A DNA stretch of 19,109 bases from SG8-4 sp964562575 (GTDB taxonomy: Bacteria; Planctomycetota; Phycisphaerae; Sedimentisphaerales; Anaerobacaceae). The stretch is taken from contig CAZLTY010000071.1 of assembly GCA_964562575.1 (NCBI GenBank), positions 1-19,109 on the forward strand, in the 5' to 3' direction. Made by a program: the position numbers and the translations under genes. The first letter of the stretch is position 1, and each line of letters starts with the position of its first letter. The notes beneath the pieces were generated by a model. It was not told the DNA's origin. It saw only the letters and a program-made list of their open reading frames with translations, and ran no database searches. This document shows positions 7,397-13,847 of this stretch, piece after piece.

Positions 7397-7921
7397 GAAA
7401 CCCACTGTCTTCAAATAGACGGTCATTTTCTTCTTCGCCCTTCGGATTCTTCCGTCAATCACTTGTTCGGTTGCGCCGAGGGCCTGAGCCATTTGCCGAT
7501 AACTCATCTCATTGTAGAACCGCAAGAAGATGACTTCTCTAAGATGCTGCGGCAATTTCTGCAAGGCCTCGGCCATGATGGCCTTCTGATCGTCGTCTTG
7601 TTCACAACTGCAATTATGGCCCTGGCAAGCCTCAACGGGCTTTCGCTGCCTTTGTCGCTGCCGAAGCATGTCCTTCGCTGCGTTCCGGCAGATCGCAACG
7701 ATCCACGGCCCGAACCGCTCGGGCTTTTTCAGCTTTGGAAGCTGGCGGCACGCCGCCGCAAGCGCTTCCTGAGCGGCGTCTTCGGCCAGATGGTGATCCA
7801 GCAGAATCGAATCCGCCACGGCCACCAGAGAACGGTAATACCGCCTGCATAGCTCGCCAAAGCTTTCCGGATCCGCCTGCAACGCTTGTTGAACAAGTAT
7901 CTGATCCTCAAGATCTTTCAT
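7388..7921 (-). CDS. ECF-family RNA polymerase sigma factor (module 2)
   Basis: 177 residues, ATG at 7921. The sigma2 region: ADPESFGELCRRYYRSLV, LAEDAAQEALAAACRQL, PERFGPWIVAICRNAAKDML. The sigma4 region: LPQHLREVIFLRFYNEMSY and the helix-turn-helix QMAQALGATEQVIDGRIRRAKKKM. The linker between them contains a compact Cys/His group, C99-x2-H102-x-C104-x-C106, which could bind a metal or act as a thiol switch. The protein is only distantly similar to the module 1 sigma factor although their partners are close paralogues. The GxxxQVIDGRIRRAKKKM pattern resembles planctomycete ECF sigma factors. No strong Shine-Dalgarno precedes the ATG; a 15-base dyad lies about 20 bases upstream. Confidence 0.9.
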   Translation of the reverse strand: MKDLEDQILVQQALQADPESFGELCRRYYRSLVAVADSILLDHHLAEDAAQEALAAACRQLPKLKKPERFGPWIVAICRNAAKDMLRQRQRQRKPVEACQGHNCSCEQDDDQKAIMAEALQKLPQHLREVIFLRFYNEMSYRQMAQALGATEQVIDGRIRRAKKKMTVYLKTVGFRR

Positions 7922-7940
7922 CTGTCAAATATCGTCTCTC

Positions 7941-7955
7941 ACAGAGCTGCTCTGT
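7941..7955. promoter_or_regulatory. Dyad upstream of module 2 sigma gene
   Basis: ACAGAG (7941-7946) and CTCTGT (7950-7955) form a perfect inverted repeat around 3 bases, 20 bases before the sigma-factor ATG at 7921. It could be an operator half-site pair or a 5'-UTR hairpin. There is no second copy in front of module 1. Confidence 0.3.
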
Positions 7956-8125
7956 ACTTCTATGAATAAGTCTCGATTAAAAGGTAGAATCGGCGCAAAA
8001 TCTACGAGAAATATTCAATCCATTTGGCAGGGGGCTGCTTTGATATGGCTGGCCTGATAGTATAAACAGGATGGACAGACTCACAATGGGCCTTGAGTTT
8101 TCCTAGTCCTTTTCTAATGCGACAC

Positions 8126-8195
8126 GGAGTTCCACGGTCTGTGACCGTGGTGAGAGTCTGAAGGCTCTGCCGTAAGACATGGCCCACAGGACTCC
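8126..8195. repeat. REP-like multi-hairpin element or small structured RNA
   Basis: An outer stem GGAGT (8126-8130) with ACTCC (8191-8195) encloses a perfect 8-bp hairpin CCACGGTC/GACCGTGG (8132-8150, 3-base loop), a second hairpin AGAGTC/GGCTCT (8153-8168, TGAA loop, one G-U pair) and a weak third one GCC/GGC (8169-8183). The compact palindrome resembles REP units moved by RAYT-type (Y1) transposases; no such transposase gene is in the window. It is not a tRNA: there is no T-loop GTTCRA motif. Confidence 0.45.
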
Positions 8196-8212
8196 TTATA
8201 GTAATTCCATGT

Positions 8213-8755
8213 CTATCTCAGCATTTCTGCAATACTGGGACGCGTCATTTTGATCCGTTCGTAGTCCAGTTTGAATCCAAGCGGCTTGAGGGCCGCTGCG
8301 AGGCCGTCGTAGATGGTTTTGACGTCGTCAAAAGGACGTGAAACAGTCTCCCATGGGGTACGTCCGGCTTTGTTACGTGTATTCCTGTCAGCGCCTTTGT
8401 CCAGCAGAGCCTTGGCGATCTCGGTCCGGCAGAGGAAAGCGGCGATGTGAAGCGGGGTCGATCCTTCGTTGTTTGTGATTGTCATGTCAGCCCCGGCATC
8501 GATCAATGCCCCTGCAACCTCAGTCTTGCCGAATGTAGTCGCAACGATCAGGGGAGTGGACCCGTACGCATCTTTTTGGTTCAGGTCAGAACCCACATTT
8601 ATGTGCTGGCGAATTGCATCAAGATTGCCCTGAATGGCTGCCACGTGAAGGCTTATACGCGGCGGTCTGGCTTCGGTTTTGGAGTCCTCCTGCTCTGGGC
8701 AGCCGGCCACGGTAAGAAGTGTGGCGATGAGTATTGCCGTCGTTACCGTTCTCAT
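8213..8755 (-). CDS. Ankyrin-repeat lipoprotein (internal start within a longer open frame)
   Basis: 180 residues from the ATG at 8755. GGAGGA (complement of 8763-8768) lies 7 bases upstream, and the N-terminus is a complete lipoprotein signal: MRTVTTAILIATLLTVAGC, with lipobox VAGC, so the Cys would be lipidated and the protein anchored outside the inner membrane. Three ankyrin repeats follow: ISLHVAAIQGNLDAIRQHI, GSTPLIVATTFGKTEVAGAL and GSTPLHIAAFLCRTEIAKAL. A short C-terminal tail (DDVKTIYDGLAAALKPLG) ends in IAEMLR. Ankyrin repeats bind proteins; the partner is unknown. The frame upstream is open and runs back into the acyltransferase, so the same protein could also be made as the tail of a fusion. 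Own start plus own signal make a separate gene the better reading. Confidence 0.75.
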   Translation of the reverse strand: MRTVTTAILIATLLTVAGCPEQEDSKTEARPPRISLHVAAIQGNLDAIRQHINVGSDLNQKDAYGSTPLIVATTFGKTEVAGALIDAGADMTITNNEGSTPLHIAAFLCRTEIAKALLDKGADRNTRNKAGRTPWETVSRPFDDVKTIYDGLAAALKPLGFKLDYERIKMTRPSIAEMLR

Positions 8756-10072
8756 TGTTGATTCCTCCAGTCTATTGTTCAATATTCCGTAGTTGAGACA
8801 CTTTCTGCAGGAAGAGATGATCACATTGCTCGCACCAAAGGTCGCGACTGTCAGAAGCAGGAATTTGACGAGTGAGGGAATTGCGGCATTCAGCATGACC
8901 AATGCAAAGGTTCCCATGACGACGACATGAATGATGTACACGTAATAGGAATTCCTGTTCAGATCGTTTCTAAGTTTGCCTGGTTTGTCCAGATACCGTC
9001 GGAAAGTTTCAATCGTCACATAAACAAGACAGAGCAATGAGAGGTGGAAACTGAACCACAGAATTAACCTGTGGACGATCTCTGAAACAATGAACTCGCC
9101 GGGCTTGAACCACGGATAGAGCAGAGAAAAGATATAGACGGTGACTGGAATCCAAGCAGTTGAGTTTACGATGTGATAGAGTATCCTGCTTTTGGGCTTG
9201 CCGTCAAATACTCTCAGTCTGAAAGATAGAGCCCCCAGCAGAAAAGCCATGAAGTAGATCAACAACCTTTCATTTTGAAAGTCGAGCAATGCGGTCTTTG
9301 TCCAGCCCCGAAGGCCGAGAATATCCATGCCGGCGCTATAGACAAATCCAATTGTGAAGGTGACGAAGATAGCGCCTTTCAGTGAGATGTTCGGGATCGT
9401 GATCGGTGCTTTCAACAGAAGCAGATACAGGACGCTAAACAGAAACAGCACAGGTAAGAACCACAGCCAGTTTTGACTCCAAATTCCGTTGCTCCAGTGA
9501 AAGTACGTGGTCCAACTTTCTTGAGGTAGATTCCGAGAGTGTAGAAATATGACTTTGTAAAGTGGAATTAGCGTCAGAACGGCGATGATCCAGGGAATCA
9601 TAAGTCTTCCAAATCTTGATTTCAGAAATTCCCAGCCGTTCTTGTTTTGCAAAGATAAATGCGCAAAGAATCCTGAGATAAAGAATATGGTCGGCATCGT
9701 GAAAATATCCAATATTAGGAACAGAAGACCAGACAGATTGTTGGTTGAGGGGTCGTCAACAATCCAGAAGGAAGACCACGTGCCGCTGCTTTCGTAAACA
9801 CCGCCGGCATGAATTAGAACCACTAAGAAGATCATGAACGTTCTTAGATTGTCCAGAAAGTAGATCCTGTTTCTTTTGCCAGGCTCTGTCAGAAAGCTCG
9901 ATCTGGCTTCGAGCGGCCCTTTGTTCGCTTGGCGGCATCCGGCTCCATCGACAATAAAGCTAATATCACCTGCTTCGCCGTCTTTGCCAGGCGATAGAAT
10001 TGCCCCCTCTCGGGCCGACGACGGAGTTTTCTGACAAAGCCTGGCATCTTGTCCTTTTTCGCAAATGCTCAT
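8213..10072 (-). CDS. Acyltransferase-3 family membrane protein, in-frame fusion with ankyrin lipoprotein
   Basis: The open frame codes 619 residues; ATG at 10072 with GGAG eight bases upstream. Residues 1-68 are polar and not recognised. From RIYFLDNLRTFMIFLVVLIHAGG the acyltransferase-3 (Acyl_transf_3/OpgC-like) signature begins, with the family's Arg and His in the first membrane helix. About ten membrane helices follow up to LLLTVATFGASNVIISS (about residue 420). Such enzymes transfer acyl groups to exported or periplasmic glycans. Only some 20 residues separate the end of the domain from the internal Met440, where a lipoprotein signal and three ankyrin repeats begin. The expected stop codon is absent, so the two genes are joined without a frameshift. 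If read through, the lipoprotein signal would act as an eleventh membrane helix with ankyrin repeats outside. A sequencing error or a point loss of the stop are alternatives. Confidence 0.8.
   Translation of the reverse strand: MSICEKGQDARLCQKTPSSAREGAILSPGKDGEAGDISFIVDGAGCRQANKGPLEARSSFLTEPGKRNRIYFLDNLRTFMIFLVVLIHAGGVYESSGTWSSFWIVDDPSTNNLSGLLFLILDIFTMPTIFFISGFFAHLSLQNKNGWEFLKSRFGRLMIPWIIAVLTLIPLYKVIFLHSRNLPQESWTTYFHWSNGIWSQNWLWFLPVLFLFSVLYLLLLKAPITIPNISLKGAIFVTFTIGFVYSAGMDILGLRGWTKTALLDFQNERLLIYFMAFLLGALSFRLRVFDGKPKSRILYHIVNSTAWIPVTVYIFSLLYPWFKPGEFIVSEIVHRLILWFSFHLSLLCLVYVTIETFRRYLDKPGKLRNDLNRNSYYVYIIHVVVMGTFALVMLNAAIPSLVKFLLLTVATFGASNVIISSCRKCLNYGILNNRLEESTMRTVTTAILIATLLTVAGCPEQEDSKTEARPPRISLHVAAIQGNLDAIRQHINVGSDLNQKDAYGSTPLIVATTFGKTEVAGALIDAGADMTITNNEGSTPLHIAAFLCRTEIAKALLDKGADRNTRNKAGRTPWETVSRPFDDVKTIYDGLAAALKPLGFKLDYERIKMTRPSIAEMLR
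8763..8768 (-). promoter_or_regulatory. Internal Shine-Dalgarno for the ankyrin lipoprotein
   Basis: GGAGGA on the minus strand, 7 bases before the ATG at 8755 and inside the long open frame. It is stronger than the site of the acyltransferase itself, which suggests that the lipoprotein is translated on its own. Confidence 0.7.
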
Positions 10073-10170
10073 GAGTCAATCTCCAAACTGGGTTTCATTT
10101 ACTTACTTCCTGAAAGAAACACCCCGGGAGGTTACAGTAATCATTCACCGCCTCCGTGAAACACTCTCTT

Positions 10171-10350
10171 AGGACCATGCACGAAGTAGATTGCTGAATT
10201 TGATGTTCAAGTGTGCCGTAGATTTGGCTGCGACGATTGAGTGGAACCGCAAGCGTAGCTATTCTACGTTGAGGATTCCGCGATTGAGGAGCAGCCAAAG
10301 ATGCGGTGCAATTGGGCAACAAAACGGGAAGTTACTTCGTGCATGGTCCT
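10171..10350. mobile_element. 180-bp inverted-repeat-bounded, MITE-like element
   Basis: AGGACCATGCACGAAGTA (10171-10188) recurs as a perfect 18-base inverse complement at 10333-10350. Inside lies a nested inverted repeat: GGCTGC (10226-10231) with GCAGCC (10291-10296), and within it GGAACC...CGTAG (10243-10258) facing CTACG...GGATTCC (10264-10279). No protein is encoded. The compact size, terminal inverted repeats and internal palindrome suggest a non-autonomous mobile element or a decayed insertion-sequence end; no clear target-site duplication was found next to the arms. A large RNA hairpin is an alternative. Confidence 0.5.
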
Positions 10351-10670
10351 TAGGCTTTGTTGCGGACGGATAGCGGATCGCGTTCAGCCGATAATGTCTG
10401 ACAATCGTCAAGAAAGACGTTACATCTTGTATGGGTGATGGCACTTGTTTGTGATTGGTATGGCAGAATCTTAAGGAGACGTGGTGAGAAGGCTTCCTTT
10501 CTCTCTGGTATCGGGATTCCTTCCACTTTGAACAGTTCCTGCTCACAAGTGCAGAGGCAGCAGGGGTTTATAGAGTAAGATGTCCTGGATTGGAGGCCGA
10601 ATTGCGCAGCAATGGAACGCCAAATGAGAAGAACAATTCTCTTGTCCCTTCTTATCTTCAACCGCAGCGC

Positions 10671-10747
10671 CGGCTAATACCGAGTGCAGCAACCTCGCGT
10701 CAGGTCTTACGGAGACAGCCGCAAGCAAATGGGCCGAAAGTTTCGGC
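10671..10747 (+). ncRNA. Candidate structured 5' leader (three-way junction plus hairpin)
   Basis: CGGCT (10671-10675) can pair with AGCCG (10717-10721), enclosing two hairpins: CGAG/CTCG (10681-10697) and GTCT/AGAC (10704-10716). A perfect 7-bp hairpin follows, GCCGAAA (10733-10739) with TTTCGGC (10741-10747), just before the GGAGGTGA of the small gene at 10771. The layout is like a cis-regulatory leader. It does not match any riboswitch consensus I know (checked by eye: c-di-GMP-I, cobalamin, TPP, SAM, purine, ZTP). Stems are short, so chance is possible; the 1-base loop of the last hairpin would open a pair in RNA. Confidence 0.3.
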
Positions 10748-10770
10748 TTGAGATTTGGAGGTGAAGAGAG

Positions 10771-10923
10771 ATGAGCATACTGAGCATCACCCGCACACTC
10801 ACGGAGTGCTTGTTGGGGTGGTATCATGAGCATTGGGGCCAATGGGCGCTGTTGGGTGTAGCCATTCTGTCGCTGACTCTGCTGATCGCGGCGGCAAGAG
10901 CACAGGCGAGAGATCGAGATTGA
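10771..10923 (+). CDS. Small single-TM protein, 50 aa
   Basis: ATG at 10771 with a strong Shine-Dalgarno GGAGGTGA (10757-10764) six bases upstream; stop TGA at 10921-10923. The N-terminal half is polar with a Trp/His-rich patch (GWYHEHWGQW), followed by one hydrophobic helix (ALLGVAILSLTLLIAAA) and a charged end RAQARDRD. It would be a small membrane protein with the basic/acidic tail next to the helix. I do not recognise a family. The excellent ribosome site, helix pattern and a second small gene 25 bases downstream make it credible despite its length. Confidence 0.55.
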   Translation: MSILSITRTLTECLLGWYHEHWGQWALLGVAILSLTLLIAAARAQARDRD

Positions 10924-10948
10924 CGCAAGACCGACGTAAGGACGCACA

Positions 10949-11146
10949 ATGACCATGAAAGACGTGCAGGCCTTGAAGAAGGAGTTGCTGGAATTGGACG
11001 TTGAATTGACGAGATTCAAGGGTGAAATTCTGGCCGCGAGAATCAAGCAACTCGAGCAGACGATCCACAGGCCTGCAAGCAGGTTGCGTGCAAGCAAGTG
11101 CGCGATACCGGCTCGACCTTGCTGCCAAACCGGGGCAAGAGCCTAG
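10949..11146 (+). CDS. Small coiled-coil protein, 65 aa
   Basis: ATG at 10949 (a second ATG follows at 10955) with AAGGA six bases upstream, 25 bases after the preceding small gene, so the two probably share a transcript. Residues 4-40 form a heptad-like, charged amphipathic helix (VQALKKELLELDVELTRF, then KGEILAARIKQLEQTI), typical of a coiled coil. From residue 42 the composition changes abruptly to Arg/Ala/Cys-rich sequence with no helix pattern, at a point where the DNA contains a small palindrome and near-direct repeats (11072-11098). The tail may come from a frameshift or recombination. The function is unknown; pairing with the small membrane protein next to it is a guess. Confidence 0.45.
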   Translation: MTMKDVQALKKELLELDVELTRFKGEILAARIKQLEQTIHRPASRLRASKCAIPARPCCQTGARA

Positions 11147-11523
11147 CGAAGTCGATGTCCAGCGACGACCGGTTCCGGTTCGTACTGCGTATAAAGTCTT
11201 GTTTGGGGGCGATTTGCGTCTTTCCACTCCTGACTCTTACCTTGTCTTGTTCCTGGTGGTTGCGACATTTTTTTCTTGACGGTCGGGCTGCTAATGTGGT
11301 ACAAATATATACAGTGAATTTTGTGGGTATGAAGTCTGCCCACGACTGGAAAATCTGTGGCTTGTTTTGAGTCTTTCGGCTTGCGAGCAGGCGGCTATTG
11401 CTGTGCCCGAGAAGGAAGGAGGTCGCGCCAAATCGAAGAGTATTGTATAGGGCACAAGAGAGGCCCAAAGTGCGTTCAACGAAGCAGTTATTGTCAACTA
11501 TCTTACTTTTAGGGAGGACTGTC
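11147..11523. other. Upstream region and long leader of the first LamG gene
   Basis: No gene is seen apart from open frames without ribosome sites. A promoter is at 11276-11305. If it is used, the mRNA has a leader of roughly 210 bases, against about 50 for the second LamG gene with the same promoter type. I see no obvious strong structure in that leader. Confidence 0.5.
11276..11305 (+). promoter_or_regulatory. Promoter of LamG gene 1
   Basis: -35 TTGACG (11276-11281), 18-base spacer, -10 TACAAA (11300-11305). The same boxes with the same spacing and extra matching bases (CTTGACGG...GGGC...TGGTACAAAT) occur in front of the second LamG gene, which is stronger evidence than either site alone. 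Confidence 0.68.
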
Positions 11524-13626
11524 ATGTGCAGGAAACTCATTTGTCTAATTTCTTTTGTGGTTGTGCTGAGCCTAGCGAGCAACGCCTCGGCCGATCTCGT
11601 GGCGCATTGGAGCCTTGACGACGGTGGCGGAGCAGTTGCGGCAGACTTCTCCGGCAACGGCCACGATGCTCCCGTCGTCGGAACGGCGAACTGGGTCCCG
11701 GGAATGAACGGCGGTGCCCTGGACTTCGACGGGACATCCACCGCCATCGACATTGATGCTGAAGTTGTGAGGGGAACGTGGTCCTTGGCCTTGTGGCTCA
11801 AGCCCCGAGACATTCCGTATCCCAGCGACTACTACGCTGTGATGCACACAGACGGATGGGGCGGCGGGGGAATGCACTTGCATCTGAGGGCCAACACCAG
11901 TCTGCTAAACGCCGATTTCAACACCGGACCTGATGTGACTTCGACGACTGTGCTACAGGAAGACGAATGGTACCATGCCGTAGTAACGGTTACTGACGAA
12001 GCCCCGGGCGCTTCACAGATGTATATTAACGGCATAGTGGAGGCCGAAGGATCGGGTGGAAGCGGCGGGGACTACCTGGGTCCCATGATGTTCGGCAGTT
12101 GGGGCAATGGCGGCCGGTTCTATCACGGCCTGATGGACGACATTCGCGTTTATGACCATATTCTGTCGGAGTCCGAGATTCTTGGCGCAATGGAAGGTAA
12201 ACCGTGGCCGTTTGCCTTTGGCCCGAGTCCCGATGATGGTTCCATGGTCGAGGCCACCTGGGTGAACATTTCCTGGCAGCCGGGACAGCTCGCGGTCTCG
12301 CATGACGTGTATCTGGGCGATAATCTTGACGATGTAAGCAGCGGCGCCGGCGATACGTTCCGGGGCAATCAGGTCGCCACAAATTATATCGTTGGCTTTC
12401 CGGGATTTCCCTATCCCGATGGTCTTGTCCCCGGCACAACTTACTACTGGCGAATTGACGAGGTCAACGATACCGAGCCAAACAGCCCCTGGACGGGTGA
12501 TATCTGGAGCTTCTCGATTCCGCCCAAGACGGCTTACAATCCCGATCCGCCTGACGGAGCCGGATTTGTGGACCCGGGCGCGGCCTTTACATGGACACCG
12601 GGGTACGGCGGCAAGCTGCACACCGTTTACATGGGCACCGATTTCGACGAGGTAAACAATGCTGAGGGCGGCACGCCTTTGGGAGCCGCCAGCTACAGTC
12701 CGGCTGCGCTGGAATTGGAGAAGGTCTATTACTGGCGCGTCGACGAGTTCGATCCCCCCTTCACACACAAGGGCGATATCTGGAGCTTTACGACTCCGGG
12801 TGCCGTGGGCAATCCACAGCCGGCTAATGGCGAGGTGGATGTGCAGATAACAGCGACTCTCAACTGGACAGCGGCCGACAATGCCGCCTCGCACGAGCTG
12901 TACTTTGGCACAGACAAAGACGCTGTCAATAATGCCACCACAGCTTCCCCTGAGTACATAGGCCCCAGGGCACTCGGCTCTGAGAGCTACGATCCCGGCA
13001 AACTCGCCTGGGATGCCACCTCCTACTGGCGTGTGGATGAGGTCTATCCGACTGAAACGGTCAAGGGTATTGTCTGGAGCTTGACGACGGCCGATTTCAT
13101 TCTCGTGGACGATTTCGAGTCTTACAATGATACAGATCCGCCCGACCCCAACAGCAATCGCATATTCGACAAATGGATTGACGGCTTTGGGACCACAGAC
13201 AACGGCGCCCTGGTCGGCAATGACCTGCCGCCTTATGCCGAGCAAAGCATCGTTCACGGCGGCGCCCAATCGATGATCTATTTTTACGACAACAATCTCA
13301 AGACTTCCGAGGCGACCCTGACACTGGTTTACCCGCGTGACTGGACCGAGGAAGGTGTTGCGAAGCTGTCATTGTGGTTCCGCGGCGCTTCGGCCAATGC
13401 CGCCGACCGGATGTTTGTCGCTCTCGGCAGTGCGGTGGTCTATCACGACGACGCGAGCGCAACGCAGATAGCCGGATGGAACGAATGGGTGATCGACCTG
13501 ACGGCATTTGCGGGTGTGGACCTGACCAATGTCAATGCCCTTACCATTGGTGTCGGCACAAAGGGCAGTCCGGCTGCCGGCGGTGCAGGGACGATGTACT
13601 TCGATGACATTCGGCTGGTTCGGTAG
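11524..13626 (+). CDS. Secreted LamG + Fn3-like repeat protein with C-terminal beta-sandwich domain
   Basis: 700 residues. The start is ATG at 11524 with AGGGAGG six bases upstream; the frame is open back to before 11398 but has no site there. A signal peptide (MCRKLICLISFVVVLSLASNASA) precedes a LamG/concanavalin-A-like domain (about 23-225: LVAHWSLDDGGG, DFSGNGHDA, GGALDFDG, MDDIRVYDHILSESEI). Then three Fn3-like repeats (about 229-335, 337-425, 427-520), each starting with NPxPxxGxxxV or a similar motif and ending YYWRVDEVN...GDIWSFTT. The C-terminal domain (about 527-700) begins VDDFESYND and ends MYFDDIRLVR, a jelly-roll pattern common in Phycisphaerae secreted proteins. It probably binds polysaccharides or mediates surface contacts; no catalytic domain is seen. 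It is closed by the terminator at 13687. Confidence 0.87.
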   Translation: MCRKLICLISFVVVLSLASNASADLVAHWSLDDGGGAVAADFSGNGHDAPVVGTANWVPGMNGGALDFDGTSTAIDIDAEVVRGTWSLALWLKPRDIPYPSDYYAVMHTDGWGGGGMHLHLRANTSLLNADFNTGPDVTSTTVLQEDEWYHAVVTVTDEAPGASQMYINGIVEAEGSGGSGGDYLGPMMFGSWGNGGRFYHGLMDDIRVYDHILSESEILGAMEGKPWPFAFGPSPDDGSMVEATWVNISWQPGQLAVSHDVYLGDNLDDVSSGAGDTFRGNQVATNYIVGFPGFPYPDGLVPGTTYYWRIDEVNDTEPNSPWTGDIWSFSIPPKTAYNPDPPDGAGFVDPGAAFTWTPGYGGKLHTVYMGTDFDEVNNAEGGTPLGAASYSPAALELEKVYYWRVDEFDPPFTHKGDIWSFTTPGAVGNPQPANGEVDVQITATLNWTAADNAASHELYFGTDKDAVNNATTASPEYIGPRALGSESYDPGKLAWDATSYWRVDEVYPTETVKGIVWSLTTADFILVDDFESYNDTDPPDPNSNRIFDKWIDGFGTTDNGALVGNDLPPYAEQSIVHGGAQSMIYFYDNNLKTSEATLTLVYPRDWTEEGVAKLSLWFRGASANAADRMFVALGSAVVYHDDASATQIAGWNEWVIDLTAFAGVDLTNVNALTIGVGTKGSPAAGGAGTMYFDDIRLVR

Positions 13627-13686
13627 GTTCTCTATATGTGAATTGAAGCAGTGAGCAACTGCGCTGCTGATATGGCTTGTTCATGA

Positions 13687-13735
13687 ATTGGGGCCTATGC
13701 TGATTCACTCGGCATAGGCCTCAATTGTTTTGAGA
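13687..13735 (+). terminator. Terminator after LamG gene 1
   Basis: A 14-bp stem with one G-U pair (13687-13700 with 13712-13725), an 11-base loop, then TGTTTTG. It is followed by the promoter of the next gene, so the two LamG genes are separate transcription units. Confidence 0.82.
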
Positions 13736-13762
13736 TGGGCCTTGCGCTGAGGCGGATTTTCC

Positions 13763-13792
13763 TTGACGGCGGGGCGGTCGATTTGGTACAAA
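13763..13792 (+). promoter_or_regulatory. Promoter of LamG gene 2
   Basis: -35 TTGACG (13763-13768), 18-base spacer, -10 TACAAA (13787-13792), followed by T. It gives a leader of about 50 bases to the ATG at 13848. The arrangement and several spacer bases match the promoter at 11276-11305. Confidence 0.7.
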
Positions 13793-13847
13793 TTAGGGCT
13801 GTTGCAGGGTACTTACAGTCAGACTTTTTCTATGAAGGAGGTTTGTT

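Larger units (their letters stand above)
7922..8212. other. Intergenic region with dyad and REP-like hairpins
   Basis: No gene is credible here. The open frame at 8002-8187 (minus) is mostly made by the hairpin sequence and has no ribosome site. The region should contain the promoter of the module 2 sigma gene, but I could not identify -35/-10 boxes with confidence. It holds the dyad at 7941-7955 and the hairpin group at 8126-8195. Confidence 0.6.
10073..10770. other. Gene-poor region between acyltransferase and small genes
   Basis: Open frames here (for example 10095-10322, 10259-10546 and 10350-10661 on the minus strand, 10191-10373 on the plus) lack ribosome sites and recognisable domains. 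The region contains the inverted-repeat element at 10171-10350, the leader-like structure at 10671-10747 and presumably the divergent promoters for the flanking genes, which I could not place. Confidence 0.55.

Noticed and set aside
8126..8195. tRNA-like cloverleaf
   Set aside because: The 70-base length and outer stem are suggestive, but there is no T-loop GTTCRA, no 7-bp acceptor stem and no anticodon arm of the right size.
10671..10747. Known riboswitch (c-di-GMP-I, cobalamin or SAM)
   Set aside because: Short similarities such as CGCAAGC and GGAGAC exist, but the conserved cores of these classes are not present.
10543..11227. 184-aa and 142-aa minus-strand frames over the small-gene region
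   Set aside because: No ribosome sites and low-complexity translations; the plus-strand small genes have good Shine-Dalgarno sites.
12013..13269. 418-aa open frame on the minus strand inside LamG gene 1
   Set aside because: It is a shadow: no ribosome site, no domain pattern, and the plus-strand gene has signal peptide, repeats and terminator.
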